Positions 15,564 to 23,282 of a stretch of DNA of 44,482 nucleotides are shown piece by piece. Numbering within the stretch: position 1 is the first letter of the stretch; every line of letters starts with the position of its first letter. The translations under genes and the position numbers were made by a program. The stretch comes from Sedimentisphaerales bacterium. GTDB taxonomy: Bacteria > Planctomycetota > Phycisphaerae > Sedimentisphaerales > Anaerobacaceae. The notes beneath the pieces are model-generated. The model saw only the letters and a list, made by a program, of their open reading frames with translations, had not been told where the DNA came from and did not search any database. The DNA lies in NCBI GenBank assembly GCA_016932835.1, contig JAFGCD010000106.1, positions 1 through 44,482 of the forward strand, written 5' to 3'.

Positions 15564-16595
15564 ATGTCGGATACCCATCCTGAAGAAAAGACGCCGGACG
15601 ATAATGACTTCCCAACCTTCTTCAAGTATTGCAGCGACGACGAGCGAGTCCTCAAAGGCATCTTCGAAGACCGCAAAATCAGATTCACGCAGCCCGCAGC
15701 CTTGAACGACCCGCTCGAATTTAATCCGATTATCCGCTTTGTGAACGATTGGGACAACTACAGGCGATTCATTATCGACCAAATGAAGTTCCCCAGCGAG
15801 GAGGAGCGACTGCGCGCCGGACTCATAGAGAATCGGGTCAATGCACACGGCATTCTGTCACTGACGAAAGTCCCGGACTCTTTCGAGATGTGGAGCCGGT
15901 ACGCCAACGGCCACAAGGGCTTCCTCCTTGAAGTCGAGCCTGATTTCAACGAACACGAATGTATGCTCTCGAAAGACGGCTCTGAATACCCAATCCGCGA
16001 AGTCACGTATGTTGAAGAATACGCAATCAATATGGGCGAACTGGCTGATGCCCAGGGTTGGATTGCCCAGGAGAGGGTCAACGAAATACTCTTCTTCACG
16101 AAGACTTCGCGGTGGAAAGACGAAAAGGAGTATCGTATGGTCCGGGATCTCTCGGATGACTCCGGCTGGAAGGCAAAGGGAGCAACTTACCATCGGGATC
16201 AGGACGGGATATATCTGTTTGATTTTTCGCTCGACTGCATAGAGTCGGTGACATGCGGGGCGTTCATGCCGGTCGAGAAGAAAAGCAAAATCATGGATGC
16301 CTGCCAAGGCAGCGGTATCCAATTTTTACAGGCGATAATCATTCGCGATGAAAAAGATTCCGAAGACAAACCCGGCAAAGTCCGCTTAATCCCCATAGAT
16401 CAATTCTCAGACTTCCTCGGAATGGCTTACTTCATTACAGAAAAAAAGTACATCGAGGAACAGAAGAAGCCGCCTATCCCATTGAATAGCCTGGCCGGTT
16501 TGCCCTATTACAGAGACAATCCGGAATGGGTGCATGGCTTCATAGAGAACCGAAAACGGCGGTTAGCCGCCGGTGGAGACACTGAGTCTTCGTGA
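15564..16595 (+). CDS. DUF2971 domain protein
   Basis: A 343-residue cytoplasmic protein of unknown function. The N-terminal two thirds fit DUF2971: FFKYCSDDERVLKGIFEDRKIRFTQPAALNDPLEFNP, then SLTKVPDSFEMWSRYANGHKGFLLEVEP and TSRWKDEKEYRMVRDL. Conserved charged and aromatic residues suggest an enzyme fold, but no characterised activity is known to me. A C-terminal extension of about 90 residues is Lys/Arg-rich. The start follows coaB by 4 bases with AGGAG upstream, so it is co-transcribed with the CoA genes. DUF2971 genes also occur in accessory regions of other genomes, so the link to CoA may be incidental. Confidence 0.8.
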   Translation: MSDTHPEEKTPDDNDFPTFFKYCSDDERVLKGIFEDRKIRFTQPAALNDPLEFNPIIRFVNDWDNYRRFIIDQMKFPSEEERLRAGLIENRVNAHGILSLTKVPDSFEMWSRYANGHKGFLLEVEPDFNEHECMLSKDGSEYPIREVTYVEEYAINMGELADAQGWIAQERVNEILFFTKTSRWKDEKEYRMVRDLSDDSGWKAKGATYHRDQDGIYLFDFSLDCIESVTCGAFMPVEKKSKIMDACQGSGIQFLQAIIIRDEKDSEDKPGKVRLIPIDQFSDFLGMAYFITEKKYIEEQKKPPIPLNSLAGLPYYRDNPEWVHGFIENRKRRLAAGGDTESS

Positions 16596-16695
16596 GGGCC
16601 TCTTCTCGACGCAATCAACCGCTCTTGCCCAAATCATCGCCCTGTCTCGCCTGAGAAACCCGCGTTCGCTCATCAAATATCCTGTAGAAGGATAA

Positions 16696-16739
16696 CCACT
16701 ATAATTTGTTAACAGCTATCTGTTAATAACATATAGTGG
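16696..16739. promoter_or_regulatory. 44-bp near-perfect palindrome, PadR operator candidate
   Basis: Outer arms CCACTATA (16696-16703) and TATAGTGG (16732-16739) are exact inverse complements. Inside them, TTAACAG-CTAT-CTGTTAA forms the core. The string ACAGCTATCTGT followed by TAATAACATATA recurs, with the 12-mer inverted, at 17272-17295 before padR. It lies downstream of padR in a ~280-base gap with no convincing gene on either strand. Confidence 0.6.
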
Positions 16740-16876
16740 TTTCATCATCTCTATCTTTTTGTAAGAGGTAAGGGGTGTGCACAAGCGCTCTTGTTGAGGA
16801 GTCAGATGCGGCTGCTGCTTGCGGCGGTGTCGATGCATACATTGGCTCTTCGTCTTCCATGCTGAGAGGGCTGCGG

Positions 16877-17233
16877 CTATCTTTTCTTGGGGCGGCGGGG
16901 TTTCTTAATAGAGTCCGTGACGGTCGAGATTGCCTGCCAGTAACTGTTCATCCTGATGATCATCTCCTCGCCTTGCATGGTAAGTGTGTAGCATACTCTC
17001 GGCGGGCCGTCGGGCGACTTGTTCATGCTGCTCCGAACGAGGCCTTCACGCTTGAATCTGCCGAGGATGTTATAGATACTGCCTGTCTCAATAACCAGGC
17101 CCTTGATCCGAGCGAGCGTGCGCACAATATCGTACCCGTAAGATTTCCGCGCTCGGATGTCATTCAATATACATAATTCAAGCACCCCTTTGCGAAGCTG
17201 ATTTGTCCAATTTTCAAAAAAATATGCGTTCAT
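16877..17233 (-). CDS. PadR-family transcriptional regulator
   Basis: A winged-helix repressor. With the ATG at 17233 it has 118 residues; the frame extends to 17269 but that start lies on the operator-like repeat and lacks an SD. Family signature: NQLRKGVLELCILNDIRARKSYGYDIVRTL (first helices), SIYNILGRFKREGLV (recognition helix and wing approach), PPRVCYTLTMQGEE (wing). PadR proteins bind as dimers and usually control a nearby membrane or efflux gene, but here no such gene adjoins. The inverted ACAGATAGCTGT element at 17272-17283 immediately upstream suggests autorepression. Confidence 0.88.
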   Translation of the reverse strand: MNAYFFENWTNQLRKGVLELCILNDIRARKSYGYDIVRTLARIKGLVIETGSIYNILGRFKREGLVRSSMNKSPDGPPRVCYTLTMQGEEMIIRMNSYWQAISTVTDSIKKPRRPKKR

Positions 17234-17258
17234 AACTGTAGCCTTGTCATAGCAACAA

Positions 17259-17295
17259 CTATCATTCAATCACAGATAGCTGTTAATAACATATA
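17259..17295. promoter_or_regulatory. Operator-like inverted repeat before padR
   Basis: CTATC (17259-17263 region) and GATAG (17275-17279) form inverted arms, and ACAGATAGCTGT with TAATAACATATA covers 17272-17295. The same parts occur in the palindrome at 16696-16739. It sits 30-60 bases upstream of the padR start. From here to 17506 I see no gene on either strand. Confidence 0.55.
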
Positions 17296-17506
17296 TCGCT
17301 TCAATCAACAATCTTTTTTATTCATGGGATCTGACAGTTTAGGCGAGAGAATAGGACTGTGGCGGTAAGAAAGGGGCGGTTGGACGGTTCAGCTCATGTT
17401 TTTATTGAACCGTATTGCGGTGTGATGGATTCATGTGGCCGGGATGCTCAGGAAGGCGGCGTGAAAACGCTTGTGGGAAAAGACAGTTTGCTCCACTCCA
17501 CTTGTT

Positions 17507-18535
17507 TCAAGGATGTAACAAGAAAGGCATATCGTCTTTCCAGCCGACTTTCATTTTCGATATGTACCAGGTCTTGCCGTTGTCGTTGTTGCCCTGAAAG
17601 AAGAGGTATATCTTGCCGTCGTCGTCGCCGAACACGCCTGGATGGCCTGATTCGCTCTCATTCCACTGCCCGGCTCTGCCGTTCGGCAGCAGCGGTTTTT
17701 CGGATATCCGCTTCCACGCTATGCCGTCGTCACTGACCGCACAGCCGATCTGCTGGGGCTGGTTGTTGTACGCACCGGCGTAGAACATGAAGAATCGGTC
17801 GTTGTGCTTGAATACTGCCGGGGCCTCGATGCAGTTCTTCTCCCAGGGCAACTCCGGTTTCAAAATCGGCTTGTTGGCTAACTGTTTCCATGAATCGCGC
17901 ACAAAGCCGGAATCCAAAGGCGCCCCGGCCACTGCGAGCATCTGAATCTTCATGGCGGGGTCGCGCGTCGCGCAGTAGAGCAGCATCCTCTTTCCGTCGG
18001 CGATAACGTCGGCGTCTATGGCCCTGCCAATGTTCCAATGTCCCCTCGGGCGAAAGATTGGATTTGTCTTATTGCGCTCGAAGTTGACAGCATCCTCGGA
18101 AAAGGCGTGGCAGATGGCGTCTTTAGGACCGTTGCCGTAGGTCTGATAGAACAGGTGCACTTTTCCCTCGAACACAATCGCCGCGGGCGCCGCCAGCCCC
18201 TTCTTTTCATACTCGCCTGCAGGCCCAATCTCACCGATTCGCTTCCACGTCTCAAGATCGTCACTGCAGGCGATACCGACCGCCCAGCCATCGTTTGTTC
18301 GCCCATCGCTATAAGGCGGAATCGAATAGTACATATAGTACCGGCCCTTGAAGTTTACAACGTCGGGGTCTTTGGAGAAGGGCCGGCCTCTGGATGTGTC
18401 GGCGTAGAGCATGATGTTCTTACCCGGTTCGACGAGCTTGTTGGTGTAATCCTGCGACGATTGGCCTTGAACCATGCCGGCAAACAAGATTATTAGCGCA
18501 AATCCAACATACGGCAACTTCCTGACATTTGGCAT
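17507..18535 (-). CDS. Secreted GH43-like five-bladed beta-propeller hydrolase
   Basis: A 342-residue exported protein: signal peptide 1-24 (cleaved near GMVQG), then a five-bladed beta-propeller of the GH43/GH32/GH117 type. The three acidic residues expected in the active site are visible in FSKDPDVV (blade 1), AIDADVI (central) and CIEAPAVF (blade 4). Repeated Y/F-rich blade strands such as GRYYMYYS, KVHLFYQT, DRFFMFYAG and KIYLFFQG mark the blades. It likely releases arabinose, xylose or a related sugar; the specific substrate cannot be read. SD AGAGGAAAA precedes the ATG. It may be co-transcribed with pyrE and purB, 122 bases upstream. Confidence 0.82.
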   Translation of the reverse strand: MPNVRKLPYVGFALIILFAGMVQGQSSQDYTNKLVEPGKNIMLYADTSRGRPFSKDPDVVNFKGRYYMYYSIPPYSDGRTNDGWAVGIACSDDLETWKRIGEIGPAGEYEKKGLAAPAAIVFEGKVHLFYQTYGNGPKDAICHAFSEDAVNFERNKTNPIFRPRGHWNIGRAIDADVIADGKRMLLYCATRDPAMKIQMLAVAGAPLDSGFVRDSWKQLANKPILKPELPWEKNCIEAPAVFKHNDRFFMFYAGAYNNQPQQIGCAVSDDGIAWKRISEKPLLPNGRAGQWNESESGHPGVFGDDDGKIYLFFQGNNDNGKTWYISKMKVGWKDDMPFLLHP

Positions 18536-18657
18536 TTTCGTTTTCCTCTATGCAGCATCCATCCCCGGCGAGGTCGCTGAAGATATGGTTAAGGACGAGG
18601 GACAGTCACACTAATCCTTCGATGTGTCTGCAACGTCCTGCATGGATCGGCTGCTTC

Positions 18658-19185
18658 TCAGGTATCTTTGATTCCGAGGTCTTCTTTGGTAATGATGCTG
18701 TCGAACTCGTAGCCGGCACTGGTGATATTCTCTTCGGCGCCTTGCCTGCGGTCTATTACGCAGACGATTTTCCTGACGGTCGCCCCGGCCTCGGTGATGA
18801 TTTTAGCGGCCTCGATTACCTGCCCGCCGGTAGTTGCGATATCCTCGACGAGCAGTACGACATCGCCGGCCTTTAGGACGCCCTCGACCATTTTTCCCGT
18901 ACCGTAGCCCTTTTTGCTGTTGCGGATGATAACCCAGTTTTTACCTGTCTCCATAGCCGTCGCCGCGGCCAGGGCGACGCCGCCTAATTCCGCGCCGGCT
19001 ATCAAGGTCACGTCGCTTCCGGCGTAAGCGGCGAATTCTCTGCCGAGCGCCTTTAATATGTCGGGGCAGGTCTCAAAAAGATACTTGTCGAGATAATACT
19101 TGCTCGTCTTTCCGCTGCGGAGCACGAAATCTCCTTCGAGGTATGCAGTCTCTTTGATACGCTTTATCAGTTCTTCTCTTGTCAT
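18658..19185 (-). CDS. pyrE: Orotate phosphoribosyltransferase
   Basis: Makes orotidine 5'-phosphate from orotate and PRPP in pyrimidine synthesis. With the ATG at 19185 (SD AAAGGAA) it has 175 residues. Visible motifs: LRSGKTSKYYLDKY (orotate side), GAELGGVALAAATAMETGKNWVIIRNSKKGYGTGKMVEG (flexible loop with catalytic Lys), and the PRPP motif VVLLVEDIATTGGQV. The longer frame to 19239 lacks family-like residues. It lies downstream of purB, so both purine and pyrimidine genes are in one run. Confidence 0.93.
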   Translation of the reverse strand: MTREELIKRIKETAYLEGDFVLRSGKTSKYYLDKYLFETCPDILKALGREFAAYAGSDVTLIAGAELGGVALAAATAMETGKNWVIIRNSKKGYGTGKMVEGVLKAGDVVLLVEDIATTGGQVIEAAKIITEAGATVRKIVCVIDRRQGAEENITSAGYEFDSIITKEDLGIKDT

Positions 19186-19268
19186 GTTTAGTTCCTTTCC
19201 GGCCCCAGATCGATGCGAAGCGTCGCCGATATTTTTCACCCGGCATCGGCTCGCCCGGACGGCGCATT

Positions 19269-20702
19269 TCAGACGTTTAGTTCGACTTTTCGGGTCAGGT
19301 CTTTGCGGTACTTTCTTCTGACAGGTTCGACGACGGTTTTTATGAATTCATCGACCTGCTGCGGGGCCCTGCCTATATATGCCTTCGCGTCGAGGACCTT
19401 ATCGAAATCGACCTTTGCAAAGGCCATATCGCTGCTTAGCCTTGCGATCAGATCGTTGGGCTTTCCCATCTGTTTTACCTGTGCGGCTGCGGCGTGGGAG
19501 TGAAGCCTTATTCTCTCGTGGAGTTCCTGCCTGTTTCCGCCTGCCTTGACGGCCGCCATGAGGATATTCTCGGTAGCCATGAAAGGCAGTTCTGCGGCCA
19601 CGCGAGCAGCTATCACCTTCGGATAGACGACGAGAGCGTCGGTGACATTTATGAGTATTTCGAGGATTCCGTCAACGGCGAGGAATGCCTCGGGGATGAC
19701 TATTCTCCTGTTGGCCGAGTCGTCGAGGGTTCTCTCGAACCACTGTTCCGAGGCGGTCATCGCCGGGCTCGAGGCGAGGCTCAGGACGAACCTGCTCAAC
19801 GCGGTAGTTCTCTCGCAACGCATGGGGTTTCTCTTGTAGGCCATTGCCGAAGAGCCTATCTGCGATTTCTCGAACGGCTCCTCGGCTTCTTTGAGATTGG
19901 CGAGGAGGCGTATATCGTTACAGAATTTGTGAGCGGACTGGGCGACGCAGGCCAGGGTGTTGACTATGAGGGTGTCGATTTTGCGCTGGTATGTCTGGCC
20001 TGTGACGGCGCAGAGTTTTTTGAATCCGAAGGCTGCGGCGACTTCCATGTCGAGCTGCTTGACCTTGGCATGTTTGCCCTCGAAGAGCTCAAGGAAAGAG
20101 GCCTGGGTTCCTGTGGTTCCCTTTACCCCCCTGAAGGGCAGGGTTTCGAAGCGGTGCTCTATTTCTTCGAGGTCCATGACGAACTCATAGGCCCAGAGGG
20201 CGGCCCTTTTTCCGACAGTTGTCAACTGGGCCGGCTGATAATGCGTGAAGCCCAGCGTGGGCAAGTCGCGATGCTTTTTGGCGAATTTACCGAGGAGATT
20301 GATAACCGCGGCGACCTTGCCGGCGATGACCCCCAGCGCTTCGCGCATGATGATTAAATCGGCATTGTCGCCGACGTAGCAACTGGTTGCTCCGAGGTGA
20401 ATTATCGGGGCGGCCTTGGGGGCTGCGGCGGCGAAGGTATAGACGTGGGCCATGACATCGTGGCGAAACTGCTTCTCGAACTTCGCGGCTTTCTTGAAGT
20501 CGATATCGTTCAGTTTGCGGGCCATCTGGTTGATCTGGTTCTGTTTGATGTCGAGCCCGAGTTTTTTCTGTGCCCTGGCTAATTCGAGCCAGAGTTTTCG
20601 CCAGGTGCTGAATTTTTTCTGGGGACTGAAGAGCTCAGTCATTTGGCGTGAAGCGTTGCGCTCGACGAGCGGGCTTGTGTAGATATTTTTTTCTTCTGCC
20701 AT
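19269..20702 (-). CDS. purB: Adenylosuccinate lyase
   Basis: Cleaves adenylosuccinate and SAICAR in purine synthesis. It has 477 residues. The fumarase/aspartase-superfamily signature [15 protein letters not shown] is present; the usual Pro after SSAM is Ala here. Other landmarks: [33 protein letters not shown] with the catalytic His, [12 protein letters not shown] and DSANRR. It resembles the longer eukaryote-like PurB group more than the short Bacillus type. SD AGGAAAA. It is followed by pyrE after 83 bases. Confidence 0.95.
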   Translation of the reverse strand: MAEEKNIYTSPLVERNASRQMTELFSPQKKFSTWRKLWLELARAQKKLGLDIKQNQINQMARKLNDIDFKKAAKFEKQFRHDVMAHVYTFAAAAPKAAPIIHLGATSCYVGDNADLIIMREALGVIAGKVAAVINLLGKFAKKHRDLPTLGFTHYQPAQLTTVGKRAALWAYEFVMDLEEIEHRFETLPFRGVKGTTGTQASFLELFEGKHAKVKQLDMEVAAAFGFKKLCAVTGQTYQRKIDTLIVNTLACVAQSAHKFCNDIRLLANLKEAEEPFEKSQIGSSAMAYKRNPMRCERTTALSRFVLSLASSPAMTASEQWFERTLDDSANRRIVIPEAFLAVDGILEILINVTDALVVYPKVIAARVAAELPFMATENILMAAVKAGGNRQELHERIRLHSHAAAAQVKQMGKPNDLIARLSSDMAFAKVDFDKVLDAKAYIGRAPQQVDEFIKTVVEPVRRKYRKDLTRKVELNV

Positions 20703-20723
20703 TTTTTTCCTGCTCTCGCGTTA

Positions 20724-21692
20724 TCAGGTGCTTATTTTCGCCTGCCGTTCGGCCAATAGCGTTTCTATTTTTTGGATTTCCTCGTCGGCGAGTTTCCAGT
20801 CGGCAGCCGGGGCGGTTTCTTCTATTTGCCCGGGTCTTCTGGCGCCTACGATGGCGGCGGTGACTTCCTTTCTTCGCAGGACCCAGCTTATCGCCAGTTG
20901 AGCGCAGGTGCGCCGATGTCGCTCAGCGATTGGCTTGAGCTTTTCGACCATCTCGAGTGTGGCGGTGAAGTCAGGTTCCCGGAAGTCACGATGCTTTTTG
21001 CGGTGGTCGCCGGGGTCGAGCCTCGCCAGTCTCTCTGAGCTGAACTTTCCGGTCAGCAGGCCCCTCTGCATCGGGCTGTAGGCGACCACCCCGATATTAT
21101 TTTCGTCGCAATAGCCCAGGAGTTCGTCTTCGCATTTGCGGTGCAACATGCTGTAGGGCGGCTGGAGCGAGGCGGCCTCGTGAATTGCCCGAACGCGTTC
21201 GAGATGGGCGACGGTGAAATTCGATACGCCGATATACCTGACCAGTCCTTCGTCCTTGAGGCGGACCATTTCCTCCCATGCCTGCTCGACATCCTCATCG
21301 GGTTCGGGCCAGTGCATCTGGTAGAGGTCTATCTTATCGATGCCGAGTCTTTTGAGACTGTCCTCGCATTCCTTGCGGATACTGTCTTTCTTCAGGCAGC
21401 TTACCTTCTCTCGCTTTTCATTTCCGAGTATTCCGCACTTGGTTGCGATAATCGGGCGAGCGTCGGTTTGTTTCAGGGCGGCGCCGACGAGGCTTTCGGA
21501 ATGGCCGAGGCCGTAGGCCGGTGCGGTATCTATCCAGTTAATGCCCATATCAAGGGCCTTGAGGATGGCGGCAATTGCCTCGTCGTCGTCCTGGGGTCCC
21601 CAGCCGAACTGCCACGGCCCGCCGATAGCCCACGTGCCAAGGCCAACCGTCGTAAGCTCGAGGTCGGTATTGCCCAACTTCCTTGTCTGCAT
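20724..21692 (-). CDS. Aldo/keto reductase
   Basis: A 322-residue NADP-dependent oxidoreductase of the aldo/keto reductase barrel. The catalytic tetrad can be placed: Asp and Tyr in WIDTAPAYGLGHSE, Lys in IATKCG, His in LYQMHWPEP. The cofactor end is marked by CAQLAISWVLRRKEVTAAIVGARRPGQIEE. The substrate is not evident; such proteins often act on sugar or carbonyl intermediates. It lies directly upstream of purB (21 bases) and may be its transcriptional leader gene. The 130 bases between it and the divergent membrane-protein gene hold the promoters. Confidence 0.9.
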   Translation of the reverse strand: MQTRKLGNTDLELTTVGLGTWAIGGPWQFGWGPQDDDEAIAAILKALDMGINWIDTAPAYGLGHSESLVGAALKQTDARPIIATKCGILGNEKREKVSCLKKDSIRKECEDSLKRLGIDKIDLYQMHWPEPDEDVEQAWEEMVRLKDEGLVRYIGVSNFTVAHLERVRAIHEAASLQPPYSMLHRKCEDELLGYCDENNIGVVAYSPMQRGLLTGKFSSERLARLDPGDHRKKHRDFREPDFTATLEMVEKLKPIAERHRRTCAQLAISWVLRRKEVTAAIVGARRPGQIEETAPAADWKLADEEIQKIETLLAERQAKIST

Positions 21693-21825
21693 AGTCTTGC
21701 CCTGAAAAACGGTATCTCGCCGATAGGATATACTGCGGGGCCGGTCTTATCAATGTTTTTGTGCTTCTAAGCGGGCTGGGATTCTGCTATATATGAGCCG
21801 AACTATGATTGGAGCCGGATAGAAT

Positions 21826-22572
21826 ATGAAAAACAGCGGTTTGACTCAAAGAATACTGTTAGGCGTGCTGCTGGTGCTGCTGTCGGCGTTCTTCTATGCT
21901 CTGCACTACGCCATCTTCCGCGACGCTCACCATATATGGATATATCTGATCGGCGATATTGCGTTCGTCTTCGTAGAGGTGCTGCTGGTTACCCTGATTA
22001 TTCACCACATACTCGGCGAAAGAGAAAAACGGTCGATGCTTCGCAAGCTGAATATGGTCATCGGGGCCTTTTTCAGCGAGGTCGGCACTGCCATGCTCGA
22101 AGTGTGTCGGGAGTTCGACTCCAACGCCGCCAAACTCGCCAACCACCTGATTATCGACAATAGCTGGTCGCCGGAGCACTTCGACCAGATGGAAGTGGTT
22201 CTGAAGAAGCACGATTTCAAGATAGACGCCCGCACGGGCGACCTGACTCGATTGAAGGAGTTGGTTGTCGGCAAGAGAGGTTTTTTGTTGAGGCTGCTCG
22301 AGAATCCGAATCTGCTGGAGCACGAACTCTTTACCGAGCTGTTATGGGCCGTTTTCCACCTCGCCGAGGAGCTCTCCTGCAGGACAAATACGGAGGACCT
22401 GCCCGATAACGACTACGATCACCTCGCCGGCGATATCAAAAGGGCTTATCGTCTTCTCGTTCGCGAGTGGCTCGCCCACATGGAGCATCTCAAGAAGGAT
22501 TACCCGTATTTGTTCTCCCTGGCCATGCGGACGAATCCCTTTGATCCCGATGCGTCTCCGGAAGTGCGGTGA
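21826..22572 (+). CDS. Two-TM membrane protein of unknown function
   Basis: A 248-residue protein I do not recognise. Two membrane helices (about residues 8-27 and 36-58) with a short loop place a ~185-residue helical C-terminal domain in the cytoplasm; it begins HHILGEREKRSMLRKLNMVIGAFFSEVG. This domain is rich in Leu, Glu and His and has no Cys cluster or nucleotide motif. SD GGAG lies 11 bases before the ATG. It converges with the M50 gene with 3 bases between. The pattern (TM pair plus cytoplasmic helical domain) is common among conserved proteins of unknown function in this group. Confidence 0.7.
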   Translation: MKNSGLTQRILLGVLLVLLSAFFYALHYAIFRDAHHIWIYLIGDIAFVFVEVLLVTLIIHHILGEREKRSMLRKLNMVIGAFFSEVGTAMLEVCREFDSNAAKLANHLIIDNSWSPEHFDQMEVVLKKHDFKIDARTGDLTRLKELVVGKRGFLLRLLENPNLLEHELFTELLWAVFHLAEELSCRTNTEDLPDNDYDHLAGDIKRAYRLLVREWLAHMEHLKKDYPYLFSLAMRTNPFDPDASPEVR

Positions 22573-22575
22573 TCG

Positions 22576-23274
22576 TCAGTAATAACTGTGCGCCGGGTAA
22601 TACAGGATATTGACAGCCAGCAAGCGCACCGGGCCGGCGACAAGACCTACAAGATGCCAGGCGGCGACGAGCCCGAAGATTCTGAAGCCCGGCTGCTGGA
22701 TCATTCGCGTGTAACGCTCGGCTGCGCTGTCGCTGAGCAGCAGTACTAAGGCGCCGCTGCCGTCCAGGGGGGGAAGAGGCATTAGGTTGAACACTAATAG
22801 AATCACGTTCAGTGAGAACCATATACTGAGAAAGACGGCCACTCCGCTGGCCCAGTTCTGGGTATAAGCCTCGGTAATTTGCTCGAACGTAATTGTCTCC
22901 GGCGCCTTAAAGACGCCCAGGAGCATTCCGCCTCGAATTGCCAGGCCGGCCAGTATAACAAGAATCAGATTCGACGCCGGACCAGCCAGCGCCATCCACG
23001 CGGCCTTTCGGCGGTTTCGCTGTGCCCAGTACGGGTCGTAAGGCGCGCTGGCCCAGCCGAGCATCCAGCCAAAGAACATGTAAGACAGAATAGGCAGGAT
23101 GACTGTGCCGAAGGGCTCCCTCTTGATATGAGGAAGCGGGTCGAGGGACACCTGGCCGTGCCGATAAGCCGTCGGGTCGCCTAACTTCAGCGCCGCGAAG
23201 CTGTGCCCGGCTTCGTGGCATGTAAGCGCCACGATCCATACCCCGAACCACATCAGACCAAGCCCGGCATCCAT
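22576..23274 (-). CDS. M50 site-2 protease-family membrane metalloprotease
   Basis: An intramembrane zinc protease family member of 232 residues (ATG at 23274; the frame runs to a TTG at 23286). The catalytic HEAGH lies in the first helix (WIVALTCHEAGHSFAAL), and the second metal-ligand motif NLMPLPPLDGS is in the later membrane segment. Around six hydrophobic segments are visible. Family members cleave membrane-bound regulators or are housekeeping enzymes; the substrate is not known here. It overlaps or abuts the GH95 stop, with GAGGAG just upstream, so the two are coupled. That pairing is unusual. Confidence 0.87.
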   Translation of the reverse strand: MDAGLGLMWFGVWIVALTCHEAGHSFAALKLGDPTAYRHGQVSLDPLPHIKREPFGTVILPILSYMFFGWMLGWASAPYDPYWAQRNRRKAAWMALAGPASNLILVILAGLAIRGGMLLGVFKAPETITFEQITEAYTQNWASGVAVFLSIWFSLNVILLVFNLMPLPPLDGSGALVLLLSDSAAERYTRMIQQPGFRIFGLVAAWHLVGLVAGPVRLLAVNILYYPAHSYY

Positions 23275-23282
23275 TGAAATAC

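Noticed and set aside
16775..17176. GTG frame with purine-rich upstream sequence after the palindrome
   Set aside because: It is antisense to padR for most of its length and has no recognisable protein pattern, although its upstream GTAAGAGGTAAGG looks like an SD.
19494..20357. 287-codon plus-strand frame opposite purB
   Set aside because: purB is unambiguous; the plus frame is an artefact of codon composition.
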